Source: Sphingosinicella sp. LHD-64 (lineage in GTDB: Bacteria > Pseudomonadota > Alphaproteobacteria > Sphingomonadales > Sphingomonadaceae). Taken from it: a stretch of DNA of 64,000 nt. A model generated the notes under the pieces. It made no database searches. It saw nothing but the letters and a program-made list of their open reading frames with translations, and was not told the origin of the DNA. This document shows positions 33,640 to 41,770 of this stretch, one piece after another. The position numbers and the translations under genes were made by a program. The stretch covers positions 186,001-250,000 of the forward strand of contig NZ_JAVIFV010000001.1 of assembly GCF_031157375.1 (NCBI RefSeq), given 5' to 3'. Within the stretch, counting starts at the first letter, position 1; each line of letters starts with the position of its first letter.

Positions 33640-34362
33640 ATGTCCAAGAGCAACCGGCTATTCGATCTTCTGCAAGTCTTGCGTCGGCGCAACGGTCCCG
33701 TGTCAGGCAGAGATCTTGCGCGCGAAGCCGGCGTTTCGCTGCGGACCATCTACCGCGACATCGCTACCTTGCAGGCGATGGGCGCGGACATCGAAGGCGA
33801 GCCGGGTTTCGGTTACATCCTGAAACCCGGCTTTCTGCTGCCGCCTCTGATGTTCACGCAGGAGGAATTGCACGCGCTGACCTTGGGCGCGCAATGGGTA
33901 AGCCGCCAGACCGACGACGGTCTCGCGCTCGCCGCTCAGAACGCGATCGGCAAGATCGACTCGGTGCTTCCTCCTGAGTTGCGCCCCCTGTTGACCGACA
34001 ACGCCTTCCACGTCGGCCGTGCGAGACCACAGTCTGAGGCGGTCGATCTCGGGCTGCTGCGCCAGGCCATGCGCGAGCAGTTCAAACTCCATGTCACCTA
34101 TCGCGATCCAACGGGCGCCCAGACCCAACGTATCATCTGGCCAATCATGCTCGGGTTTATCGAAGCCAAACGCTTCGTCGCCGGATGGTGCGAGCTGCGA
34201 GAGGATTTCAGAACCTTCCGCGTCGATCGGATCGCGCGCGTCGAGTTGATCGAGGAGCGTTATCCCGGCCGTCGTCGCGATCTGGCGAAGCGATGGCGAA
34301 CCCTGGTCGACGAGGAGCGAGCGAAAACCACGGCCAAAACTGCAGTATCTACCAAATCGTAA
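33640..34362 (+). CDS. YafY-type HTH/WYL transcriptional regulator
   Basis: A 240-residue regulator with an N-terminal winged helix-turn-helix (RLFDLLQVLRRRNGPVSGRD, AGVSLRTIYRDIATLQAMGA) and a C-terminal WYL-type ligand domain (REQFKLHVTYRDPTGAQTQR, FRTFRVDRIARVELIEERYP). It follows the oxidoreductase gene on the same strand by 45 bases, so it probably controls this cassette. The inducer is unknown. Confidence 0.87.
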   Translation: MSKSNRLFDLLQVLRRRNGPVSGRDLAREAGVSLRTIYRDIATLQAMGADIEGEPGFGYILKPGFLLPPLMFTQEELHALTLGAQWVSRQTDDGLALAAQNAIGKIDSVLPPELRPLLTDNAFHVGRARPQSEAVDLGLLRQAMREQFKLHVTYRDPTGAQTQRIIWPIMLGFIEAKRFVAGWCELREDFRTFRVDRIARVELIEERYPGRRRDLAKRWRTLVDEERAKTTAKTAVSTKS

Positions 34363-34440
34363 TCCGGCCCTCGCGCCCGATTTCCTGTGTTTTATGAGGT
34401 CGGCAGCCACCTTCAAGGTTCATTCGGGAGGGCTATGGCG

Positions 34441-34489
34441 TAGACGTAGTTCCCCGTTTCATCGTTCCCGGCCCGCCAAAATACGTCTA
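34441..34489. repeat. Short inverted repeat near the possible right edge of the accessory region
   Basis: TAGACGTA (34441-34448) and TACGTCTA (34482-34489) are perfect complements separated by 33 bases, between the regulator gene and the next secreted peptidase gene. It could be a terminator remnant or a recombination trace. No copy of the tRNA-Ser 3' end was found here. Confidence 0.3.
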
Positions 34490-34544
34490 GTCATTCCTTC
34501 TGATCTGCATTAGTTTTCTTCTGAAATGCCGGGGGAATCCAAAG

Positions 34545-36056
34545 ATGTGGTCGAAGTCTCGGGCGGCGCGTAGCGCAGCCGCCTTGGCCCTTTTGCTGTG
34601 GGTCGCGCCCGCGCAGGCAGAATGGCTTCGCGCGGAGAGCGCGAATTTCATCGTCTTCGGCAACAGTTCCGAGTCGAGACTGCGCGAGCGCGTGGAGCTG
34701 CTCGAGGATTTCGATCGCCTGCTGCGGATGATGACGACGGTCAACGACCCGCCGGCGCCGACGAAGCTGCACATCTACCTGGTCAGCGGCCTCGATGACC
34801 TGCGACTGGTGCGGCCCGTCGCTACAGGGGTCGGCGGTTTCTATGCGGCCACGCCCAACGGCGTCGCGGCTCTGGTCGACAGCCGGGCCGAGGCGGGCGG
34901 GAACGAGATCCTGTTCCACGAATATGCCCACCATTTCATGATGCGCTATCGGCCGGGCGCTTACCCGGCCTGGTATGTCGAAGGCTTCGCGGAATATTTC
35001 ATGACCGCGCGCTTCCGCCCGCAACAGGTGGATTTCGGCACAGCCTCACGAGGGCGGGCCTATTCGATCACCGGCATGCCTTGGCTTTCGATCGACCGTG
35101 TTCTGTTTGGCGATTCGAGCGGCCTCGGCCGAGAACAGATGGCGTCCTTCTACGCGCTGAGCTGGCTTGCGGTTCACTATTTCTACAGTACGGTCGAGCG
35201 ACAGGCGGCGCTGCGCCGCTATCTGGACGGCGCAGAGGGAGGAGATCCGCGTGCGGTGTTCCAGCGTGCGACGGGCTTGGCCCCGGACCAGTTCGACGAA
35301 GAGCTCCGACGGTATATCCGTGGCAGGCGCATCGTCTCCCGCCGCATGACCCGCGAGCCGCCGGCGCCTGCGCCGGTCGCGGTCATGCCCCTGCCGCGCG
35401 CCGCCGATGACCTCATCCTCTACGAGGTGGCTCTGCGGCTGGGAATCCCGGATGAGACGGGTGCTGCTTATCTACCGCGTATTCGTAGTCTCGCCGCGCG
35501 ACACGCGCAGGACCCCTTCGCCACGCGCGTGCTTGCGCATGCCGAACTGCTCTATGGCGATCCGGCGGCGGCCGACCGATTGCTCGATCCGCTGATCGAA
35601 GCGTCACCGGACGATGCGGAGCTGCTCTACCTCAAGGGGATGCGCTATCTCGTCGCCGCCGAGAAAGCCGACGACAATGCGTCCGACGAGCGGCTGGCAC
35701 GACAATGGTTCGGGCGCGCGCATGCCGCCGATGGAAACCACTTCCAGACCCTGTACCGCTATGCCCAGAGCCTGCGCGGCAACACCAATTTCGCTTCCGA
35801 GAACACCCGCAACGTGCTGCTTCTGGCCCACAGCCTCGCGCCGCAAGTCTCGGAGATCCGCATGAACACGGCGGCCTTGCTGATGAGCCGCGGCGAATAT
35901 GCGGAGGCGGAAACCCTGTTGCGGCCGCTCGCTGCCGATCCCCACAATGCCGGCATCGCGCGGGCTGCGCGAGAAATGCGGGAGCTGGCGCTTACGCGTC
36001 TGCGTTCTGCCGGCGGGTCGGAAACGACGCGGGCCGAAGCTCCGGATGCTGAGTAG
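34545..36056 (+). CDS. Exported gluzincin-type metallopeptidase with TPR-like C-terminus
   Basis: A 503-residue protein with a signal peptide (hydrophobic 11-21, cleavage after AQA near 25). A DUF1570-like peptidase domain follows: zinc motif HEYAHH (H125, E126, H129) and the downstream ligand Glu146 in YVEGFAEYF. From about 300 the sequence becomes a chain of amphipathic helices with TPR-like spacing (ARHAQDPFATRVLAHAELLY, LLDPLIEASPDDAELLYLKG, AQSLRGNTNFASENTRNVLL). It probably works in the periplasm; the substrate is unknown. It is convergent with the curlin-like gene. Confidence 0.75.
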   Translation: MWSKSRAARSAAALALLLWVAPAQAEWLRAESANFIVFGNSSESRLRERVELLEDFDRLLRMMTTVNDPPAPTKLHIYLVSGLDDLRLVRPVATGVGGFYAATPNGVAALVDSRAEAGGNEILFHEYAHHFMMRYRPGAYPAWYVEGFAEYFMTARFRPQQVDFGTASRGRAYSITGMPWLSIDRVLFGDSSGLGREQMASFYALSWLAVHYFYSTVERQAALRRYLDGAEGGDPRAVFQRATGLAPDQFDEELRRYIRGRRIVSRRMTREPPAPAPVAVMPLPRAADDLILYEVALRLGIPDETGAAYLPRIRSLAARHAQDPFATRVLAHAELLYGDPAAADRLLDPLIEASPDDAELLYLKGMRYLVAAEKADDNASDERLARQWFGRAHAADGNHFQTLYRYAQSLRGNTNFASENTRNVLLLAHSLAPQVSEIRMNTAALLMSRGEYAEAETLLRPLAADPHNAGIARAAREMRELALTRLRSAGGSETTRAEAPDAE

Positions 36057-36080
36057 GTTCGGCGGGCGCCGCCGCCCTGT

Positions 36081-36719
36081 TCAATTCCCGCCGGTCTGCG
36101 TGACCTGGATGGCCTGGGCGCCGGTCTGGGTGATGCCCAGGTTCGAGAGGTTGTTGCCCTGCTGCGTCCAGATCAGGCGGTTGCCGACGCCGGTCTGGGC
36201 AGCCGTCATCTGGTTGCCGTTGCCGTCCTGGGCGAGCGCTGCGCGGTTGTCGCTGCCCTCCTGAAGCAGGTTCATCTCGTTGAATGTGCCGGCCTGCGTG
36301 AGAACGGCGCCGTTGAGCGCCCCGCTCTGCCCGGTCTGTTGGGCCAAGGCGCGGTTCCCGATCCCCGTCTGCGTCAGATAGAGCGCGTTGATGCCGCTGC
36401 CTCGCTGTGACAGGTTGGCCTCGTTTTCGTTGCCGGTCTGCACGACATTGCCATAGGAGGTCGCGTCACCGCCCTGGGTAACCGTCGTGAGATTGCGCTC
36501 GCCATCCTGACGGATGCTGATCGATGCGTTCGGAGCCGTTTGCGTCACGGTGGCCTGGTTCGCATTGCCGATCTGGTTCACATAGGCGCTGCGCCCGGAA
36601 ACCGCCGGCGGCGCGATCTCGATCGGGCCTGGAGTACCGCTGGTCGTGGTCTGCGCGGCAGCCGGAAGCGCGGCCGCCATGCCCAGGGTCATCACGACGA
36701 TGCCACGCGCTGCCTTCAT
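36081..36719 (-). CDS. Curlin-repeat (CsgA/CsgB-like) amyloid subunit
   Basis: A 212-residue exported protein (signal peptide ending AAA-Q near 22). Repeats of about 22 residues carry the curlin spacing of Gln, Gly, Asn and Gln: VNQIGNANQATVTQT, VTQGGDATSYGNVVQTG, LYLTQTGIGNRALAQQTG, LTQAGTFNEMNLLQEGSDNR, ALAQDGNGNQMTAAQTGVGN and LGITQTGAQAIQVTQTG. Such proteins polymerise into extracellular amyloid. The start at ATG 36719 begins the signal peptide; the frame is open upstream. No csgD, csgE, csgF or csgG secretion genes are in the window. Confidence 0.82.
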   Translation of the reverse strand: MKAARGIVVMTLGMAAALPAAAQTTTSGTPGPIEIAPPAVSGRSAYVNQIGNANQATVTQTAPNASISIRQDGERNLTTVTQGGDATSYGNVVQTGNENEANLSQRGSGINALYLTQTGIGNRALAQQTGQSGALNGAVLTQAGTFNEMNLLQEGSDNRAALAQDGNGNQMTAAQTGVGNRLIWTQQGNNLSNLGITQTGAQAIQVTQTGGN

Positions 36720-36882
36720 CTCATCCGCTCCGATCCCCGCAAAGACGCGAATTGTCGCCCAAAAGGCCGACTCGGGAATACAGAAGGTCGGCCGGCTTCG
36801 CAACGAGCCGGACGCATCGCTCAACACCCCGCAGTACCGGGACGGAACAATTTCCGAGCGTTCTTCACGGGTTCGGGATCCG

Positions 36883-37227
36883 CTATCGCGAAAATCCGTA
36901 ACGCCGCATCAATTCAGCGCGGGTGGCGATTTCGGGGCGGGCCCCACGCATGTGCACGACAAGCTCATAGACACCGGGCCGGATCTCGCGCCACCAGGGG
37001 AGATCGATGGCCCCGTTTCCTTCAAGATGCGCGAGGTATTCGTCGAGAGTCCGAAACCGCTTGCCGCGCGAATAGGGCAGGTCGGCGACACCTTCGCCCG
37101 AGTTGGACCGGGTCATCTCATCGGTTCCTGTCCCCTGGTTCTGAATGGCGTTTGCAGTGAGCTCCTGAGCGAAAAGCCCGGACGCGGCAATTGCGACGAT
37201 CGCGACTGATATCTCGAACAGGCGCAT
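36883..37227 (-). CDS. Small exported protein beside the curlin-like gene
   Basis: A 114-residue protein with a signal peptide (hydrophobic 4-19, then AQELTANA) and a basic C-terminal region ending MRRYGFSR. FRTLDEYLAHLEGNG and PWWREIRPGVYELVVHMRG are its most distinctive parts. I recognise no named family. It is upstream of the curlin-like gene on the same strand (gap 163 bases), so a role in fibre export or nucleation is possible but unproven. Confidence 0.6.
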   Translation of the reverse strand: MRLFEISVAIVAIAASGLFAQELTANAIQNQGTGTDEMTRSNSGEGVADLPYSRGKRFRTLDEYLAHLEGNGAIDLPWWREIRPGVYELVVHMRGARPEIATRAELMRRYGFSR

Positions 37228-37358
37228 GGAAACTCCGTGGAATGGTCATTTTCCGATCAGGTGAGAACAGTACTCAAATCAGATGATTGTTCCTTCCCAT
37301 AAACTGTGATCCCTTGCCTCATCGGGCGACTCTGTCGCTTTGAACAGGAGGGAACCTC

Positions 37359-40043
37359 ATGAGACCCGGACATCTGCTCACCCAAAGCAAACCCTATCTC
37401 AGTGACGATGATGACCTGACGTTCAGCTTCTTGGCCTGCGGATGCCCCAATTGCGCCGCTGCGGCCCATGAAGCGGCCTATGTCAAAGATTCATTCGCTG
37501 CGGCTCCTGCTTCCGCTGAAATGTCCGTTGCGGCCCCGCTCGAACTGAGTGTGCCCGCGGAGGTTCTGGTCGACGGCGAAATCGACGGGACCGAGATCGA
37601 CGCCTATTCGATCAATCTCGTTGCCGGCCAAACCTATATGTTCTCGGTCCGCGGGACAGGCGCGAACCCGCTCGGCGACACGTTTCTCTACGTGATCGAC
37701 GACACGCTGACGACGGCCGGCATCCTCGCCGATGATGACGATGGTGGCGACGGCGTCAATTCGCTGATCACCTACACCGCAACCTATACCGGTCTGCACT
37801 ATATCGGCGTCGGCGCCTATCCGGGCTCCGGCTTGACCGGAACCTATACGCTCGACGCGATCATCGATCCGGGCGTCGACCTCGTGTCGGATGAATTCGC
37901 GCTTGCGCCGGATCTCACGTTCAACGCGGTCACCTTTGGGTTCATCGAGTCCGGGCCGGGCCCGTACGGCGTGAATTTCAGCGAAGTCGACACCTACAAG
38001 CTCGAGATCGAGGCCGGAAAAATCTACACGATCGAGATGGCGGGCGGTGCCGATTACGAGTCGGACTGGCTCGACCTGCCCGATGGCGAACTCGATCCGC
38101 GCCTCGTCATCTACGATGCGAACGGGAATCTCGTCTTGCAGAACGACGATATCTCGTTCCCGAGCGATATCAACGCGAAGCTCAGCTTCCTCGCGAATGT
38201 CAGCGGCACCTTCTATCTGGACGCCTTCTCCTGGTCGCCCTGGACGGGTGGCTATACGATCGTCGCCCAGGAGTTCGACCTCGCCGACTTCAGCCCGCTC
38301 GACGCGATCAACTGGTTCAGCGCGGACAATATCGAGCCGGTGAACAACACCGCGACGGTCTATTTCGCCGTCGCCGGAGAGACCTTCGGGGAACCGGGCG
38401 CTTCCTATGGCTGGAATGCCACCGAAAAGGCGGCGATCTTCAACGCGCTCGAGGAATATACCAAGATCCTTGGTATCAACTATGTCGAGACCACCGACTC
38501 CTCGACTGCGACATTCCGGCTGATCACCACGACATCGACCCAGTTCGGTGCCTATTTCTATCCTCAGGATCCGACTTACGGCACTCAGCAGGGTATTGGC
38601 GGGTTCAACGTCAACAGTGGCGGCTGGGACAAGCCGGGAGTTTCCACCCAGGACATTCCGGGCGACCAGGTCAGCCTGTTGCAGGGCGGCTTCGCCTTTG
38701 GCGTGATCCTGCACGAATTCGGTCACGCGCACGGCCTCGCCCACCCGCACGATCGGGGTGGCGGCTCGGACATCATGCTCGGCGTGACGGCGTCGACGGG
38801 ATCGTACGGTGTCTACAATCTCAATCAGGGCGTCTACACCGTCATGTCGTACAATGACGCGTGGGACTTCCATCCGGATGGCCCGTCGCCCTTTACCATT
38901 GCCGGCATCAGCAATGGCTGGTCGGGGACGCTCAGCGCCTTCGACATCGCGGTGCTTCAACAGCGCTATGGCGTGAACAATCCCTATGCCACGGGGAACA
39001 CGGACTATGTGCTGAAGGACGTTCAGGCCATTGGCACCTACTACGAGACCATCTGGGACACGGGCGGTATCGACACGATCCGCTATAGCGGCAATCGCAA
39101 TGCGACGATCGACCTGCTCGCCGCAACGCTCGACTACTCCCCGACCGGTGGCGGCGCGATGTCGTTCGTCGACGACATCAAGGGCGGCTACACGATTGCA
39201 AACGGTGTTGTGATCGAGAATGCAAGCGGCGGCGGCGGCAACGACGCCCTGCTCGGGAACAGCGCCGCCAACACGCTCGACGGCAATGGCGGGAACGACG
39301 TGCTGATCGGGCGGGGCGGTGCCGACCGGCTCAACGGCGGCAACGGCTTCGACACCGCCAGCTATGTGACTGCAACTGCCGGCGTCGTCGCCTCGCTGGC
39401 CAGCAACTCCGGCTCTGCCGGCGACGCGGCCGGCGACCGCTATACCAGCATCGAGAAGCTGGAAGGCAGCAACTTCGCCGATACGCTGTCGGGCGGCAAT
39501 GGCGGGGATACGCTAAGCGGCCTGGACGGCGACGACACGCTGAACGGTGGCAACGGCCACGACACGCTCGACGGCGGGGACGGCAACGACCTGCTCGAGG
39601 GCGGCAACGGCGTCGATACGTTGAGTGGCGGTGACGGCGACGATACCGTCCGCGGCGGCAACGACAACGACACGCTGAACGGCAATGCCGGCAATGACGG
39701 TCTCAATGGCGGCAACGGCAACGACACGTTGAACGGTGGCACCGGTGACGACCTCCTCTATGGCGGCAATGGCAACGACCTGTTCGTCTTCACCGACCTC
39801 GGCGGTACGGACGTGATCGGCGACTTCCGCCGCGGCGATGACAAGGTCGACGTCAGCGGACTCGGCGATTTCGCCTGGGTCGGCTCCGGCGCATTCAGCG
39901 GCGGCGGCGGCGCGGAGCTGCGCGGCTACAGTCAGGGAGGGCAGTTCTTCCTCTCCGGCGATGCCGACGGCGACGGCGATGGCGACTTCCTGATCCAGGT
40001 CAATACGACGCTGACCACCGCCGATATCATCCTGGCCGCTTAA
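37359..40043 (+). CDS. Secreted M10/serralysin-like RTX metalloprotease with pre-peptidase domains
   Basis: An 894-residue protein without a Sec signal. Two pre-peptidase-type beta domains lie at about 60-165 and 185-300. The catalytic domain follows, with zinc motif HEFGHAHGLAHP (H452, E453, H456, H462) and the Met-turn VMSYND. RTX calcium-binding nonapeptides (GGNGNDTLNGG type) fill about 624-810, and a typical type I export end follows (NTTLTTADIILAA). The only cysteines are C27, C29 and C32 in LACGCPNCA. ACAGGAGGG precedes the ATG. A hairpin terminator follows, then the tolC-, hlyB- and hlyD-like genes that should export it. Substrate is unknown. Confidence 0.9.
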   Translation: MRPGHLLTQSKPYLSDDDDLTFSFLACGCPNCAAAAHEAAYVKDSFAAAPASAEMSVAAPLELSVPAEVLVDGEIDGTEIDAYSINLVAGQTYMFSVRGTGANPLGDTFLYVIDDTLTTAGILADDDDGGDGVNSLITYTATYTGLHYIGVGAYPGSGLTGTYTLDAIIDPGVDLVSDEFALAPDLTFNAVTFGFIESGPGPYGVNFSEVDTYKLEIEAGKIYTIEMAGGADYESDWLDLPDGELDPRLVIYDANGNLVLQNDDISFPSDINAKLSFLANVSGTFYLDAFSWSPWTGGYTIVAQEFDLADFSPLDAINWFSADNIEPVNNTATVYFAVAGETFGEPGASYGWNATEKAAIFNALEEYTKILGINYVETTDSSTATFRLITTTSTQFGAYFYPQDPTYGTQQGIGGFNVNSGGWDKPGVSTQDIPGDQVSLLQGGFAFGVILHEFGHAHGLAHPHDRGGGSDIMLGVTASTGSYGVYNLNQGVYTVMSYNDAWDFHPDGPSPFTIAGISNGWSGTLSAFDIAVLQQRYGVNNPYATGNTDYVLKDVQAIGTYYETIWDTGGIDTIRYSGNRNATIDLLAATLDYSPTGGGAMSFVDDIKGGYTIANGVVIENASGGGGNDALLGNSAANTLDGNGGNDVLIGRGGADRLNGGNGFDTASYVTATAGVVASLASNSGSAGDAAGDRYTSIEKLEGSNFADTLSGGNGGDTLSGLDGDDTLNGGNGHDTLDGGDGNDLLEGGNGVDTLSGGDGDDTVRGGNDNDTLNGNAGNDGLNGGNGNDTLNGGTGDDLLYGGNGNDLFVFTDLGGTDVIGDFRRGDDKVDVSGLGDFAWVGSGAFSGGGGAELRGYSQGGQFFLSGDADGDGDGDFLIQVNTTLTTADIILAA

Positions 40044-40372
40044 GCGGGCGGGATTGTTTCGAGAAAGCGCTCCGGATCGGTTCCGGAGCGCTTTCTTGTT
40101 TCGGGACAATCTTCGGCTTCGGCTCATCCTGTCGGCAGGTCGCGATTTCGATAGATGCTTGATTGGGGACGTTTTATCGGCCATTCCCCGTCGTCCGTAC
40201 AAGCTGATGACGACGCCCGGAATGGCGCTGGAGCAGTTGGTATCCGGGGTTTGGGGGTTTGCGCGTCCGCAATCGCGAGACGGCATGGAGATTTGGGTTC
40301 TCCTTTTGCTGGCGATCCACGCCGGCAAGCCTGCCGCCACTCCCTGGTGATCGGATCGGGTTGGGGGGATCC
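40044..40372. other. Intergenic region between the RTX protease and its secretion genes
   Basis: A 329-base gap. It begins with a strong terminator hairpin (40063-40095) and ends with a G-rich ribosome binding stretch (GGTTGGGGGGA) before the TTG start at 40373. No gene is supported within it. The gap suggests that the secretion genes have their own promoter, which I could not pin down. Confidence 0.5.
40063..40098 (+). terminator. Intrinsic terminator after the RTX protease gene
   Basis: A perfect 14-bp stem (GAAAGCGCTCCGGA, 40063-40076, with 40082-40095) around the loop TCGGT, followed by TTG and then TTTC. It lies 20 bases after the stop. Confidence 0.85.
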
Positions 40373-41770
40373 TTGCGTCTAGGGCGTCACTGTTTGGGTG
40401 CAGTTCTCTGTCTCTTCGGAGCCGGAGCTGCGGTCGCGCAATCCGAGCTGCCCCAGCCCACCGGGACGCCGCTCAGCATCGATTTCGGCCAGGATCCGAT
40501 CCTCAACCTCGCGCGCCGCGAGGCGGCGAACGATCTCTTCCGCGCCACCGTTGCCGCAGCCGTCCGCCGGCATCCGGCGACGGACGAATCGCGGGCGGGC
40601 ATCGACGAGGCGGGCGCCGGTTTGGAAGGCGCGCGCGAATCCCGTTACCCGTCGGTCGACATCCAGGTTTCGACCTATCGGGTGATCTCCCGCGAGTTCT
40701 CGGACGACCCCAACAACATCATCGAACGCTCGCGCGCACCGACGCGTACCGACGCGCTCATGTCGGTCCAGCAGACCTTGCTCGATTTCGGCGCCGGCAG
40801 TGGCCGGGTCCGGGCGGCTGGCGCCCGGCTGCGGGCAGCGGGAGCAGACCTGGAAGCGACGGCGGATCGGGTGGCGCTCAGCACGATCGCCGGCTGGTAC
40901 GACGTGTTCGGCTATCGCGCGCTCACTCAGCTTTCCGAGGCCTATGTGAACAGCCTGCGTGAGATGCGCGAGGCGGTGCAAATGCGGATCGATGAAGGCG
41001 TGTCGGCCCAGGGCGACCTCGCCCAGGCCGACCTGTATATCGCACGGGCCGAAACGCGCCTCGCCCAATTCCGGCGTCAGCTCGCCAATGCGGAGGCCAC
41101 ATTTGCCGCCTGGACCGGCATGCCCGTGCCCGAGGTGCTGGATCGTGCGCCTACTCCTGCCCTTCACATCGCGACCCGCGATGACGCCGAACTGGCCGCT
41201 GCCGAGGTCGCGACCGTGCGCAGCGCCGAAGCCAGCGCCGAGGCGGCCCGACAGGAGGCCCGCTCCGCCCGCGCCGAGCGGTTGCCCCAGATAACCGCCG
41301 GGATCGAGGCCGGCCGCTATGGCGTGTTCGAGACGGACCGCGACTATGACGTTCGCGGGCGCGTCGGCCTGCGCTACCGGCTCTTCGGCGGGACCGATCC
41401 GCGCGCGGAGGAATATTCGGCCCGTGCCCGCTCGGCCAGCGCGCGCGCCGACCGGATCCGCGAGGAAGCCGAGCGCGACGCCATGATCGCCCTGTCGGAC
41501 GTGCAGGCGCTGGAGCAGCAGCTTCGCGCGCTGGAATCCTCCTATATGTCCAGCCGGCGGTCGCGCGACGTCATCATCGAGCGTTTCCGCGTGGCGCGCG
41601 GCACGCTGTTCGACGTCGCCATCGCCGAGGACGCCTATTTCGACAGTGCCACGGCCTACATACAGTCGCTGACCGAGCTGGACGCCGCGCGCTATGTCCT
41701 GCTGTCGCGCACCGGTCGGCTGCTCGACACGCTCGACATCGCACCGATCAGCCTGGGGAGACACGAGTGA
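40373..41770 (+). CDS. TolC-like outer-membrane factor of a type I secretion system
   Basis: A 465-residue outer-membrane efflux protein. Starting at TTG 40373 it has a signal peptide (RLGRHCLGAVLCLFGAGAAVAQ region). TolC-type coiled-coil helices follow (GLEGARESRYPSVDIQVSTY, QQTLLDFGAGSGRV, MRIDEGVSAQGDLAQADLYI), with a second repeat in the C-terminal half ending VLLSRTGRLLDTL. A longer frame from 40259 lacks a signal-like start. It overlaps the ABC transporter gene by 4 bases (GTGA) and should form the outer-membrane channel for the RTX protease. Confidence 0.88.
   Translation: MRLGRHCLGAVLCLFGAGAAVAQSELPQPTGTPLSIDFGQDPILNLARREAANDLFRATVAAAVRRHPATDESRAGIDEAGAGLEGARESRYPSVDIQVSTYRVISREFSDDPNNIIERSRAPTRTDALMSVQQTLLDFGAGSGRVRAAGARLRAAGADLEATADRVALSTIAGWYDVFGYRALTQLSEAYVNSLREMREAVQMRIDEGVSAQGDLAQADLYIARAETRLAQFRRQLANAEATFAAWTGMPVPEVLDRAPTPALHIATRDDAELAAAEVATVRSAEASAEAARQEARSARAERLPQITAGIEAGRYGVFETDRDYDVRGRVGLRYRLFGGTDPRAEEYSARARSASARADRIREEAERDAMIALSDVQALEQQLRALESSYMSSRRSRDVIIERFRVARGTLFDVAIAEDAYFDSATAYIQSLTELDAARYVLLSRTGRLLDTLDIAPISLGRHE

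Noticed and set aside
31060-34540. A second copy of the tRNA-Ser 3' end as right attachment site
   Set aside because: Looked for stretches like GGTTCGAATCC or CCATCCGCCA after the island genes and found none, so no attachment site is annotated.
39230-39790. Regularly spaced repeats that could be taken for a CRISPR-like array
   Set aside because: They are in-frame coding repeats giving GGxGxDxxx RTX calcium-binding nonapeptides of the metalloprotease.
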